Shown here: positions 52,378 through 64,000 of the stretch, piece after piece
Layout of the letters: each line of letters starts with the position of its first letter
Numbering within the stretch: the stretch's first letter is position 1
Source: Vreelandella sp042466685
GTDB taxonomy: Bacteria > Pseudomonadota > Gammaproteobacteria > Pseudomonadales > Halomonadaceae
NCBI RefSeq assembly: GCF_042466685.1
Contig: NZ_CP170448.1
Coordinates: forward strand, 3,782,001 to 3,846,000
DNA length: 64,000 bases
Direction of reading: 5' to 3'
The notes under the pieces: model-generated
The model's database searches: none
What the model was told of the DNA's origin: nothing
The model's input: the letters and a program-made list of their open reading frames with translations, nothing else
Program-made: the position numbers and the translations under genes

Positions 52378-53411
52378 CCAACCACCTCAATGGACGCACT
52401 GCCTTGGCGCGCTTTCATGACACCGAATGACTGTAACGACAGGCCGAATTCGCGGCCAATGCGCTCAACATCATCCTCCCAGGCGGGATCAACGCTTAGC
52501 AACAAGCCGCCAGAGGTTTGCGGGTCACACAGCCACTGCCAGTGGACATCATCCATAGCGGGCAGACTCTCCCCCAGCGCGTCACGATTGCGCAGCGTAC
52601 CGCCAGGCACGGCGCCTTGGCGACGATAGGACTCAGCCTCGGCCAAACGAGGTAGCTTACGAAAATCAACCTGAGCCATGACATTGCTGGCTTGGCACAT
52701 TTCAGTAAGGTGGCCCGCCAATCCAAAACCAGTGACATCGGTCATGGCGTTCACCCCTTTTACATCGGCAAGCTTTACGCCAATACTATTGGGCTTGAGC
52801 ATGGTTTCCCGGGCAAGACCGTGGTGACCCATTTGCAGCACACCGCTTTTCTCGGCGGTGGTTAACATACCTACACCTAGCGGCTTGGTTAGATACAGCA
52901 GATCCCCCGGCTTGGCAGTGCTATTAAGCTTGAGCTTATCCAGGTCGACCAAGCCGTTAACAGCGAGCCCAAAAATCGGCTCGGGCGCATCAATGGAGTG
53001 ACCACCCGCCAGGGCAACGCCTAATTCACGACACACTGCCTGGGCTCCAGCCATTACATCACCTGCCACTTCAGCGCTAAGCTTATCCAGCGGCCAGCCC
53101 AGAATGCCTAACGCCATTACTGGCGTCCCCCCCATGGCGTAAACGTCGCTGATGGCATTGGTCGCCGCGATGCGCCCAAAATCAAAGGGATCATCGACAA
53201 TGGGCATAAAAAAATCAGTGGTGGCGATCATGCCGCGGCCATCGCCCAGGTCATACACCGCCGCATCCTCGCGCCCCTGGTTGCCGACGATAAGTTTCTT
53301 ATGACCCGCAGCCGGCCCAGCCTTGGCGAGAATGCCATCCAGTACATCGGGAGCAATTTTGCAGCCACAGCCGGCGCCGTGGCTATATTGAGTCAAGCGA
53401 ATCGAACTCAT
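52374..53411 (-). CDS. selD: Selenophosphate synthase (selenide, water dikinase)
   Basis: A 345-residue enzyme producing selenophosphate from selenide and ATP. The reactive loop reads HGAGCGCKI, with Cys15 and Cys17 (the Cys form, not selenocysteine), followed by the ATP loop VYDLGDGRGMIATTDFFMP. ATG 53411 follows AAGGAG by 7 bases; the longer frame to 53429 has no site. In this window it is paired only with selU, so the local use is tRNA selenation; selA/selB would decide whether selenoproteins are made too. Confidence 0.97.
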   Translation of the reverse strand: MSSIRLTQYSHGAGCGCKIAPDVLDGILAKAGPAAGHKKLIVGNQGREDAAVYDLGDGRGMIATTDFFMPIVDDPFDFGRIAATNAISDVYAMGGTPVMALGILGWPLDKLSAEVAGDVMAGAQAVCRELGVALAGGHSIDAPEPIFGLAVNGLVDLDKLKLNSTAKPGDLLYLTKPLGVGMLTTAEKSGVLQMGHHGLARETMLKPNSIGVKLADVKGVNAMTDVTGFGLAGHLTEMCQASNVMAQVDFRKLPRLAEAESYRRQGAVPGGTLRNRDALGESLPAMDDVHWQWLCDPQTSGGLLLSVDPAWEDDVERIGREFGLSLQSFGVMKARQGSASIEVVG

Positions 53412-53467
53412 CGTGTCTCTCCTTGGCACTTTTTGGGGGATATCATTAGTTTAGCCCACTCTTCAGT

Positions 53468-54844
53468 CTACAGGGCGTCCAACGCATCGCTGAGTTTATC
53501 CACGGCAATCACCTCCATGCCCTTGGGCGCCTGCTTTGGTGCGTTAGCCCGCGGCACAATGGCGCGTAGGAAGCCGTGCTTGGCCGCTTCGGCAATGCGC
53601 TCTTGGCCACTCGGCACCGGGCGTATTTCGCCCGATAGCCCAACCTCGCCAAATACCACTAACTCTTTGGGCAGTGCACGGTTTTGCAAGCTAGACACCA
53701 CGGCCAGCAGAACCGCCAGGTCGGCGCTGGTCTCGAGCACCTTGACACCGCCAACGACATTCAAGAATACATCCTGGTCGCCAGTAAACAATCCGCCATG
53801 GCGATTAAGCACCGCAAGCAGCATGGCTAAACGGTTTTGATCCACGCCAACCGCTACTCGGCGCGGATTGCCCAGCGCGGATTCATCCACCAGTGCCTGT
53901 ACCTCGACCAGAATTGGTCGAGTGCCTTCCCACACCACCATGACTAAGCTACCCGGCGCTTGCTCCTCCTGACGAGAAAGAAAGATGGCGCTTGGGTTTT
54001 TAACCTCTTTTAAGCCCTGCTCGAGCATGGCGAAAACACCTAGCTCGTTCACAGCGCCAAAGCGGTTTTTCTGTCCCCGCAGCGTGCGAAAGCGCGAGTC
54101 GGCACCGCCCTCTAATAACAGCGAGGCATCGATCATATGCTCAAGGACTTTGGGGCCGGCCAGGGTTCCGTCCTTCGTGACGTGACCTACCAGCAACAAC
54201 ACCGTATTGGTCTTCTTAGCAAAACGCGTTAGCGCTGCAGCTGACTCACGCACCTGGGCAACGCCACCTGGGGCCGAGCTGATATCTTCCAGATGCATGG
54301 TCTGGATAGAGTCGATCACGAGAATCTCGGGGTTCTCTCGCTCCGCCACCGCCAAGATAGTCTCCACGCTGGTCTCGGCAAGCATTTTCAATCCACTGGT
54401 GGGCAGCTGTAGGCGATGGGCACGCATAGCGACTTGTGAAAGCGACTCTTCACCCGTGACGTAGAGGATACGCCGTTGCTGGGCCAGTTTGCAGGCCGTT
54501 TGCAGCAGCAGCGTCGACTTACCCGCCCCAGGATTGCCGCCCAGCAGTACCGCCGAGCCGGGTACCAAACCGCCGCCCAGTACACGATCAAACTCCGCGA
54601 ACGTGGAGCTCATGCGGGGCACTTCGCTGAGATCCACATTGCCTAGGTCGACCACTTCCCGCGACAGATCCCCTGCATAGCCGGATCTGCCAGGGGTTGT
54701 ACCACCGCCGGGGCGAGCGCTCGCTAAATGTACTTCACTGAGCGTATTCCACTCCTGGCAACTGCTGCACTGCCCCTGCCATTTACGATATTCGGCGCCG
54801 CACTCGGTGCATACAAAAGCGCTTTTGGCTTTGGCCACTGCCAT
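53468..54844 (-). CDS. radA: DNA repair protein RadA
   Basis: A 458-residue RecA-like branch-migration helicase that processes recombination intermediates. The N-terminal zinc finger uses Cys12, 15, 26 and 29, Walker A is GGNPGAGKST, the RadA-specific KNRFG motif is in GQKNRFGAVNELG, and the C-terminal Lon-like domain closes the protein. ATG 54844 (MAVAKAK) follows AGGAG by 4-5 bases; the open frame upstream to 54901 has no support. Confidence 0.97.
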   Translation of the reverse strand: MAVAKAKSAFVCTECGAEYRKWQGQCSSCQEWNTLSEVHLASARPGGGTTPGRSGYAGDLSREVVDLGNVDLSEVPRMSSTFAEFDRVLGGGLVPGSAVLLGGNPGAGKSTLLLQTACKLAQQRRILYVTGEESLSQVAMRAHRLQLPTSGLKMLAETSVETILAVAERENPEILVIDSIQTMHLEDISSAPGGVAQVRESAAALTRFAKKTNTVLLLVGHVTKDGTLAGPKVLEHMIDASLLLEGGADSRFRTLRGQKNRFGAVNELGVFAMLEQGLKEVKNPSAIFLSRQEEQAPGSLVMVVWEGTRPILVEVQALVDESALGNPRRVAVGVDQNRLAMLLAVLNRHGGLFTGDQDVFLNVVGGVKVLETSADLAVLLAVVSSLQNRALPKELVVFGEVGLSGEIRPVPSGQERIAEAAKHGFLRAIVPRANAPKQAPKGMEVIAVDKLSDALDAL

Positions 54845-54960
54845 TACACTCCTACGGTTGCTATCACTAAGTGGCAACGTACGCTTAGCTGCCGCTAGCA
54901 TTCACTGTCATTAATTGCTTTTAATCGTCGCGTACGCTGTCTTCACTACTGTCAGCAAAC

Positions 54961-54989
54961 ACAAAAGGCGGCCATTGGCCGCCTTTTGT
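54961..54989 (-). terminator. Bidirectional terminator between the NlpE-like gene and radA
   Basis: A 13-bp perfect stem (ACAAAAGGCGGCC with its complement, loop ATT) carries A and T runs on its two sides. It ends transcription of the minus-strand lipoprotein gene 17 bases after its stop. Confidence 0.92.
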
Positions 54990-55005
54990 ACTACTGGCTA
55001 ACGCG

Positions 55006-55452
55006 TTATTGGCGCTTTAGCTGCAGCATTTCACCATTTTCAAAGCGGCGACGCTCTGGATCAATCAACTCCAACGTGCTCTCATCAATACGCATGAAGT
55101 AGTAGATTTGGCCATCACCATCCGGCGTCAGCTCGTAAACCGTAGCGTCTGGATCAGACGGCGTACCGGTCAGCACTTCCCAGTTACCCGCGTAGTTTTC
55201 ATCCGGGGGTGTTTGAGGATGGTTACGATATGAAGCGTTCAGCGTAAAGGTGCGCTCTTCAGCCGCGCTCGTTTCTTCACCCACCATCGTGACGTCCAGA
55301 TCAATACCATCACAGTTACGGCAAGGTAGTGAACCTTGATAATTTTGCTGTGCGGTAGCCGCCTCTTCTTGCTGCTGCTCCATGGGGCTGCTTGCACAGC
55401 CAGCCAGCAGTGCCAACATGGCCGAACCGGCCAGCAAACTCTTAAGTTGCAT
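55006..55452 (-). CDS. NlpE-like (copper homeostasis/envelope stress) lipoprotein
   Basis: A 148-residue predicted lipoprotein with lipobox LAGC (Cys19) and a Glu/Gln-rich linker. The mature domain begins YQGSLPCRNCDGIDLDVTM, the NlpE N-terminal motif Y-x-G-x-L-P-C-x-x-C-x-G-I, including its Cys pair. NlpE senses surface contact and lipoprotein defects through Cpx in E. coli; the C-terminal OB domain of E. coli NlpE is missing, so this is the short form. ATG 55452 follows AAGGAG by 7 bases. Confidence 0.85.
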   Translation of the reverse strand: MQLKSLLAGSAMLALLAGCASSPMEQQQEEAATAQQNYQGSLPCRNCDGIDLDVTMVGEETSAAEERTFTLNASYRNHPQTPPDENYAGNWEVLTGTPSDPDATVYELTPDGDGQIYYFMRIDESTLELIDPERRRFENGEMLQLKRQ

Positions 55453-55618
55453 AGAGTGTCTCCTTAATCTCGTGTTGGACATCACATTTGTTTATGCGCA
55501 GTTGTGACAGCATAACCGTTACAAGGTGCGACGCACACCCCTAGCAATGCGAATGCTTGCGCTTCGTTAACCTTCAAGCGACCATGGTGTACCTTGTTAG
55601 GATAATCAGGTTACCCAC

Positions 55619-56677
55619 ATGAGCCAATACTGGAGTCCGGCCGTTCGCGAACTTACGCCTTACGTGCCCGGCGAGCAGCCCCGCGAGCAGCTTGTTAAGC
55701 TCAATACCAATGAAAACCCTTACCCGCCTGCGCCAGGCGTCGGTGAGGCGCTACGCGACTATGCTACAGACCATCTGCGCCTATACCCTGACCCTACCTC
55801 TAAAGCGTTGCGTGAGGCTCTTGCAGAGACGTTTCAGGTATCAAGCAGCCAAGTGTTTGTAGGTAATGGTTCAGACGAAGTTCTCGCGTTTGCCTTTCAA
55901 GCTTTCTTTTGCCATCAAGCGCCGCTTGATGTGCCTGAAATAACCTATAGTTTTTACCCTGTTTACGCCAATCTCTATGGCGTAGAGCTGCGCAAACATC
56001 CACTCAATAAGCAGTGGGAAGTAGATATTGATGCTCTTGCCAAGGGCGCTGAGCGTAGCGGCGTTATCTTTGCCAACCCCAATGCGCCAACCGGCCATGC
56101 ACACTCGCTTGCCGCGATAGAGACGCTGCTTAAGCGGGTCACTGATCGTGTCGTACTGGTGGATGAGGCGTATGTCGATTTCGGCGCAGAGAGTGCTGTA
56201 ACGCTGGTTGATCGCTATCCTAACCTGCTTGTCACCGGTACGTTTTCTAAATCACGCAGCTTGGCAGGCTTGCGCCTGGGCTATGCGGTGGGTTCAGAGG
56301 AGTTGATTGATGGCTTACTACGGGTAAAAGACTCCTTTAACTCTTATCCAGTGGATAGCCTGGCAAGCCTAGTAGGCATCGCCGCACTCAAAGATGTCGA
56401 GCATTTTGAAGCCTGTCGCGGGCGTGTTATTACCACTCGCGAACGCACTCGCCAGCGCCTTGAAGGGTTGGGATTTGAAGTATTGCCCTCTAAGGCTAAC
56501 TTTGTGCTTGCCCAGCACCCTGACTACCAAGGCGCGCAGCTATTTGCTGGCCTACGCGAACGGGGCATTCTGGTTCGTCACTTTAACACCCCAGATCTCA
56601 ACAACTTCCTACGCATCACCATTGGCACCGATGATGAGATGGATAGTCTGATTGAGGCGCTGGAGACGCTTCTCTAG
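55619..56677 (+). CDS. hisC: Histidinol-phosphate aminotransferase
   Basis: A 352-residue fold-type I PLP aminotransferase for the seventh step of histidine synthesis. The signature LNTNENPYPPAPGV, VDEAYVDFG and the PLP lysine in TFSKSRSLAGLRLGYAVG are present. It stands alone, away from hisBHAF, with its own promoter region. A TAA follows the TAG stop immediately; the tandem array starts 7 bases later. Confidence 0.97.
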   Translation: MSQYWSPAVRELTPYVPGEQPREQLVKLNTNENPYPPAPGVGEALRDYATDHLRLYPDPTSKALREALAETFQVSSSQVFVGNGSDEVLAFAFQAFFCHQAPLDVPEITYSFYPVYANLYGVELRKHPLNKQWEVDIDALAKGAERSGVIFANPNAPTGHAHSLAAIETLLKRVTDRVVLVDEAYVDFGAESAVTLVDRYPNLLVTGTFSKSRSLAGLRLGYAVGSEELIDGLLRVKDSFNSYPVDSLASLVGIAALKDVEHFEACRGRVITTRERTRQRLEGLGFEVLPSKANFVLAQHPDYQGAQLFAGLRERGILVRHFNTPDLNNFLRITIGTDDEMDSLIEALETLL

Positions 56678-56683
56678 TAAAGG

Positions 56684-56823
56684 GTGAGGTGTGAGGTGTG
56701 AGGTGTGAGGTGTGAGGTGTGAGGTGTGAGGTGTGAGGTGTGAGGTGTGAGGTGTGAGGTGTGAGGTGTGAGGTGTGAGGTGTGAGGTGTGAGGTGTGAG
56801 GTGTGAGGTGTGAGGTGTGAGGT
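56684..56823. repeat. Perfect 20-copy tandem array of a 7-bp unit (GTGAGGT)
   Basis: From 56684 to 56823 (140 bases) the unit GTGAGGT is repeated 20 times without a mismatch. It lies between the hisC stop and the terminator of the rRNA operon and is in no gene. Related CTCAC-containing words appear just after it (about 56866-56908) in the opposite sense. Perfect identity suggests active expansion by slippage; copy number may vary between strains. Confidence 0.97.
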
Positions 56824-56912
56824 GGAGCAGGATATTCGTTAGATACCCTTATACCAACATTTTCTACTCACTATCCCCCTTACTCCTCACTATTTACCCC
56901 TCACGACCATGC

Positions 56913-56951
56913 AAAAAAAATCCCCCAAGGCGCAAGCCCTGGGGGATTTTT
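56913..56951 (-). terminator. Terminator of the rRNA operon
   Basis: On the minus strand AAAAATCCCCC pairs with GGGGGATTTTT (56941-56951 with 56916-56926), extended by three further pairs after a one-base bulge, and runs of Ts follow. It lies 11 bases beyond the 5S 3' end. Confidence 0.92.
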
Positions 56952-56961
56952 CATAATAAGT

Positions 56962-57078
56962 GCCTGACGATGACCTACTCTCGCATGGGGAGACCCCACA
57001 CTACCATCGGCGCTAAGCGGTTTCACTTCTGAGTTCGGCAAGGGATCAGGTGGTTCACGCGTGCTATGGTCGTCAGGC
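56962..57078 (-). rRNA. rrf: 5S ribosomal RNA
   Basis: About 117 bases; the ends GCCTGACGAC and GTCGTCAGGC-type pairing close helix I, and the internal CCGAACTCAGAAGTGAAAC loop is conserved in 5S RNA. Confidence 0.97.
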
Positions 57079-57227
57079 GTAACTGTTAATGTACATCATG
57101 CTGTTTGTGATCGTCTCATTGCCTGCCGCCTGCTCATGTGAGTCAGGCCACACGCTGCGTATCCGGCGTTCTGTTGATCTCTCAACCTCTACGTTATCAT
57201 CACGACCAGACCCCTTGGGTGTTATAG
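57079..57227 (-). other. 23S-5S spacer with 23S processing stem
   Basis: About 150 bases without a gene. The part 57190-57227 is complementary to the sequence just upstream of the 23S 5' end (60118-60165), sharing CCCTATAAC and GTTATCAT blocks, and forms the RNase III processing stem around 23S RNA. Confidence 0.75.
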
Positions 57228-60117
<2,890 letters not shown>

Positions 60118-60377
60118 CTATAACCCGAAGGAGTCTGGATTTTCGCAATGATAACGTTTCATTTTGCCGGATACGCTTGAGACGTATCACAATTTAAGAA
60201 GCACTTCTTGCGAAGTGTTCTTGTCAGCATGATATACATTGTTAAAGAGCGACTGCTATAAGCAGTGATAAGCGTTTTTTTTCGTATTAAAAAGAAAAAG
60301 TCACTTATCACTGCTCATCAACAGCATTCTGATCAGGTAATTCATTGTGGACGCTTACTAACTGTGACGCATCGTTT
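60118..60377 (-). other. 16S-23S spacer without tRNA genes, with boxA and processing stems
   Basis: This 260-base spacer has no tRNA-Ile or tRNA-Ala, though many gammaproteobacterial operons do. It holds a boxA antitermination site (GCTCTTTAACAAT, 60238-60250), a long imperfect hairpin from AGCAGTGATAAG to CTTATCACTGCT (about 60258-60316), and 60330-60360, which pairs with the 16S leader (62064-62096). Confidence 0.85.
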
Positions 60378-61909
<1,532 letters not shown>

Positions 61910-62397
61910 AAAATCATTGTGATCCTTACTCGCTTACTTACGGACTAGCCGAAAGCAGCAAAAGCGAATCAAACTTGGCTCAAGGTTCAAACGAATTCAC
62001 TGTGATACTCCTAAAAGTATCGTTGTGTTCGCCTGCCTTGATATTTGGTGATTTGTCACCAACATCAGCAAGCGCCCACATGAATTACCTGATCAAATTG
62101 TTAAAGAGCTGTTTCGCTGGAAGATTGCTGTGAAAGCAACCGGGCTGCCGTTGAACTGGCTTGCCTCAGCGAGGAAGGCGTATTCTACGCATTTCCTGGC
62201 GGTTGTCAAGGGCGTTGTTTTCGATGCAAACCTGACCACATCCAAAACCGCTAACTCGTTGACTAACCAAGGCTTTTACACCTTATACACCGCTGGTAAC
62301 GCTTGGCGTCCCCGGCAGCGGATGCGTACTTTACGGATTCGCCGCCGGGTTGGCAAGGGCTGTTTTGAAATAACTTTCAAAAAAGTGAAGAAAAGTA
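61910..62397 (-). promoter_or_regulatory. rRNA operon leader: P1 promoter, boxA and 16S processing arm
   Basis: No gene in these 488 bases. On the minus strand TTGACA (62204-62209) and TAGAAT (62182-62187), 16 bases apart, form a typical rRNA promoter with a GC-rich discriminator. boxA (AGCTCTTTAACAAT) is at 62097-62110 and 62064-62096 is the left arm of the 16S processing stem. A plus-strand frame at 62130-62408 is a by-product and not a gene. Confidence 0.8.
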
Positions 62398-63312
62398 CTA
62401 ACTGCTAGTTTTAGCCTTACGCATAACGGCTAATACAGGGCCTGATGCCACGTAGGTACCAAACAGCAATAACAGCATCACCGAAGGCTCGACCGAGATC
62501 AACACAAACGCCAGCACTATGGCTAGCAGCACAACAAAGGGTACCGGCTTTTTAAAATCGAGATCCTTGAAGCTGTAGTAACGGATATTACTCACCATCA
62601 ACACCCCCGCCGCCGCTACAACTACTAGCATCAATAGCTTGAAACCAAAGGCATCCGCATCAAAGCTATGAAAGGTCCATACGCTAGCGGCCACTAGCGC
62701 GGCTGCGGAAGGGCTAGGCAAACCGATAAACCACTTTTTATCGACGCTACCAATTTGTACATTAAAGCGCGCAAGGCGCAGTGCCGCACAAGCAACGTAG
62801 AGAAAAGCCACCACCCACCCCGTCTTACCAATGTCCTGAAGAATCCAGGTAAAGGCAACTAAAGCGGGCGCCATACCAAAGGAGATCATGTCAGCCAAGC
62901 TGTCGTACTCAGCGCCAAATTCACTCTGCGTATTAGTCATACGGGCGACTCGACCATCCAGGCCATCCAGCACCATGGCTATAAAGATCGCAACGGCAGC
63001 CGAAGCGAACTCACCATTAATACCCGCCACCACTGCAAAGAAACCGGCGAAAAGTGCCGACGTGGTAAATAGGTTGGGCAGCAAATAGATACCTCGACGA
63101 CGAATCTTTTTACCGTTCTCTACAGCCTCTTCTACCACTTCGGTTTCACGTAAGAAGGCAGCCGCCAGATCTTCATTGCCGCCTACTTCTGACTGATCAG
63201 CACTGTCTGGCTGTTCAGCTTTATCAGGCTGAGTCGAGCCTGACTGGGCGAGGTGTGACTGATCAGAGTTTGAGTGCTCTTGATCGCGAGCGTCCTGTGT
63301 CATAGGTTTCAT
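62398..63312 (-). CDS. pssA: CDP-diacylglycerol-serine O-phosphatidyltransferase
   Basis: A 304-residue inner-membrane enzyme making phosphatidylserine, the precursor of phosphatidylethanolamine. The CDP-alcohol phosphatidyltransferase signature D-x2-D-G-x2-A-R-x8-G-x3-D-x3-D is complete (Asp116, Asp119, Gly120, Ala123-Arg124, Gly133, Asp137, Asp141), with about seven hydrophobic segments after it. The first 60 residues form an unusual polar Gln/Ser/Asp-rich tail. ATG 63312 or 63303 could be the start; neither has a strong site. Adjacent to ilvH as in Pseudomonas. Confidence 0.94.
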   Translation of the reverse strand: MKPMTQDARDQEHSNSDQSHLAQSGSTQPDKAEQPDSADQSEVGGNEDLAAAFLRETEVVEEAVENGKKIRRRGIYLLPNLFTTSALFAGFFAVVAGINGEFASAAVAIFIAMVLDGLDGRVARMTNTQSEFGAEYDSLADMISFGMAPALVAFTWILQDIGKTGWVVAFLYVACAALRLARFNVQIGSVDKKWFIGLPSPSAAALVAASVWTFHSFDADAFGFKLLMLVVVAAAGVLMVSNIRYYSFKDLDFKKPVPFVVLLAIVLAFVLISVEPSVMLLLLFGTYVASGPVLAVMRKAKTSS

Positions 63313-63443
63313 CCATTAAAAGTGAAGTCACGGGAACAGTAGTCGCTTTCATTCTACACGGTGAGTGCCACTCAGCCAGCCAATTGCTGTATTGATGTTC
63401 CCTACACCTCAGTCAGTGAGTGACAATTAAGCCGCCATTAAAA

Positions 63444-63471
63444 AGCGCCACCCCTGGGAGGGGGTGGCGCT
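63444..63471 (-). terminator. Terminator downstream of ilvH
   Basis: On the minus strand AGCGCCACCCC pairs perfectly with GGGGTGGCGCT (63461-63471 with 63444-63454) and a short T run follows. It would separate ilvH from pssA. Confidence 0.9.
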
Positions 63472-63478
63472 CTTATTT

Positions 63479-63507
63479 GGCATTAAAAGTGTGAAGCTTT
63501 TAATGCC
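63479..63507 (-). terminator. Second hairpin touching the ilvH stop codon
   Basis: An 11-bp perfect inverted repeat (GGCATTAAAAG, 63479-63489, with 63497-63507). The TAG stop of ilvH (63507-63509) begins at its edge. With the downstream terminator it forms two hairpins in series. Confidence 0.7.
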
Positions 63508-63998
63508 TAAAGCGACAACACCTTATCGCCACGAGCAATACCCGAGACGCCAGTACGGGCAACCTCTAGAATACCTACCGGCGCCATGGCCTGAAGGAAG
63601 GCATCCAGCTTGCCCGCATCGCCGGTGATCTGCACGGTATACAGGCTTGGCGTTACGTCGACGATCTGCGCGCGGAAGATATCCACTGTGCGCTTCACCT
63701 CATCGCGGGCCGCACCTAGCGCTTTCACTTTCACCAGCATCAGTTCGCGCTCGATATGGTTGCCTTCGGTGAGATCCACCAGCTTGACCACATCAATCAG
63801 CTTATTGAGGTGCTTGGTGATCTGCTCGATGACCCGGTCATCGCCCACGGTGGTGACCGTTAAGCGCGATAGCGACGGGTCTTCTGTCGGCGCTACGTTA
63901 AGCGTTTCAATGTTGAAGTTGCGCTGGGAGAACAGCCCGACTACACGTGACAGCGCACCCGGTTCATTTTCTAACAGAATCGAGATGATATGACGCAT
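63507..63998 (-). CDS. ilvH: Acetolactate synthase small (regulatory) subunit
   Basis: A 163-residue regulatory subunit that confers valine feedback inhibition on acetolactate synthase in branched-chain amino-acid synthesis. The N-terminal ACT domain (ISILLENEPGALSRVVGLFS with RNFNIETLNV) and the second ACT-like half (LYTVQITGDAGKLDAFL) are complete. The large-subunit gene should lie just upstream, beyond the right edge of the window. Confidence 0.97.
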   Translation of the reverse strand: MRHIISILLENEPGALSRVVGLFSQRNFNIETLNVAPTEDPSLSRLTVTTVGDDRVIEQITKHLNKLIDVVKLVDLTEGNHIERELMLVKVKALGAARDEVKRTVDIFRAQIVDVTPSLYTVQITGDAGKLDAFLQAMAPVGILEVARTGVSGIARGDKVLSL

Positions 63999-64000
63999 CA

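Noticed and set aside
52374..53411. Selenocysteine codon in selD
   Set aside because: The reactive loop uses ordinary Cys codons; no in-frame TGA is present.
56684..56823. Heptamer array as a CRISPR
   Set aside because: There are no spacers between units and the unit is only 7 bases; it is a simple tandem repeat.

Overview
The window is a chromosomal segment of a halophilic gammaproteobacterium, most likely Halomonas or a close Halomonadaceae relative. The main pointers are a full-length ectoine hydroxylase gene (ectD), a FabY-class ketoacyl synthase, a TRAP transporter operon, and a generally pseudomonad/Halomonas-like core gene set. These assignments come from reading the translated sequence; no database search was run.

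Layout. 1-4027 (minus strand): a trmB-like methyltransferase, an SMR efflux pump, dacB, dgkA and the start of glnE, which runs off the left edge. 4222-8240 (plus): fabY-coaD-ferredoxin-dinF. 8404-14811: atoE, a thioesterase, a voltage-sensor-like membrane protein, a divergent mocR/lysE pair, an I78-type inhibitor lipoprotein, an entericidin-like peptide too short for routine ORF calling, and a HIT protein. 14819-17546 (minus): two paralogous lipoproteins followed by the zevA/zevB zinc-uptake pair. 17681-23286: glycerate kinase, dps, pepD, tmcA. 23648-26647: TRAP operon. 26864-30911: a ferric iron ABC transporter in the unusual arrangement fbpB> <fbpC fbpA>, with candidate Fur sites between fbpC and fbpA. 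31000-38776: polA, thrB-speA, a fumarylacetoacetase-family hydrolase, ectD. 39046-41331: a small, visibly AT-richer accessory patch (META lipoprotein, orphan ORF, a lipoprotein gene broken by one stop codon, a YiiX-like hydrolase) ending at the 3' side of a tRNA cluster (Phe-Gln-Thr, minus). 41867-46263 (minus): yggX, mutY, asmA, an acetyltransferase. 46460-49843: hisBHAF and a beta-barrel-like exported protein. 49847-56677: yjaG, a glutaminase-like protein that lacks its nucleophile, selD-selU, radA, an NlpE-like lipoprotein, hisC. 56684-62397: a perfect 20 x 7 bp tandem array and a complete rRNA operon (16S-23S-5S, minus) whose spacer has no tRNA. 62398-63998 (minus): ilvH then pssA.

Most of the region is housekeeping: cell envelope (dacB, dgkA, pssA, fabY, asmA), cofactor and amino-acid synthesis (coaD, his, thrB, speA, ilvH), DNA and RNA maintenance (polA, mutY, radA, tmcA, selU), metals (fbp, zev, dps, yggX) and osmotic or transport functions (ectD, TRAP, SMR). 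I see no CRISPR array, prophage, complete insertion sequence or recognisable defence system. The items most worth a second look are the heptamer array beside the rRNA operon, the catalytically dead GATase-like protein, the pore-less voltage-sensor-like protein, the lipoprotein pair in the zev operon with its in-frame 39-bp duplication, the one-codon pseudogene next to yiiX, and the tRNA-Thr fragment with nearby repeated TGTAGACA boxes.
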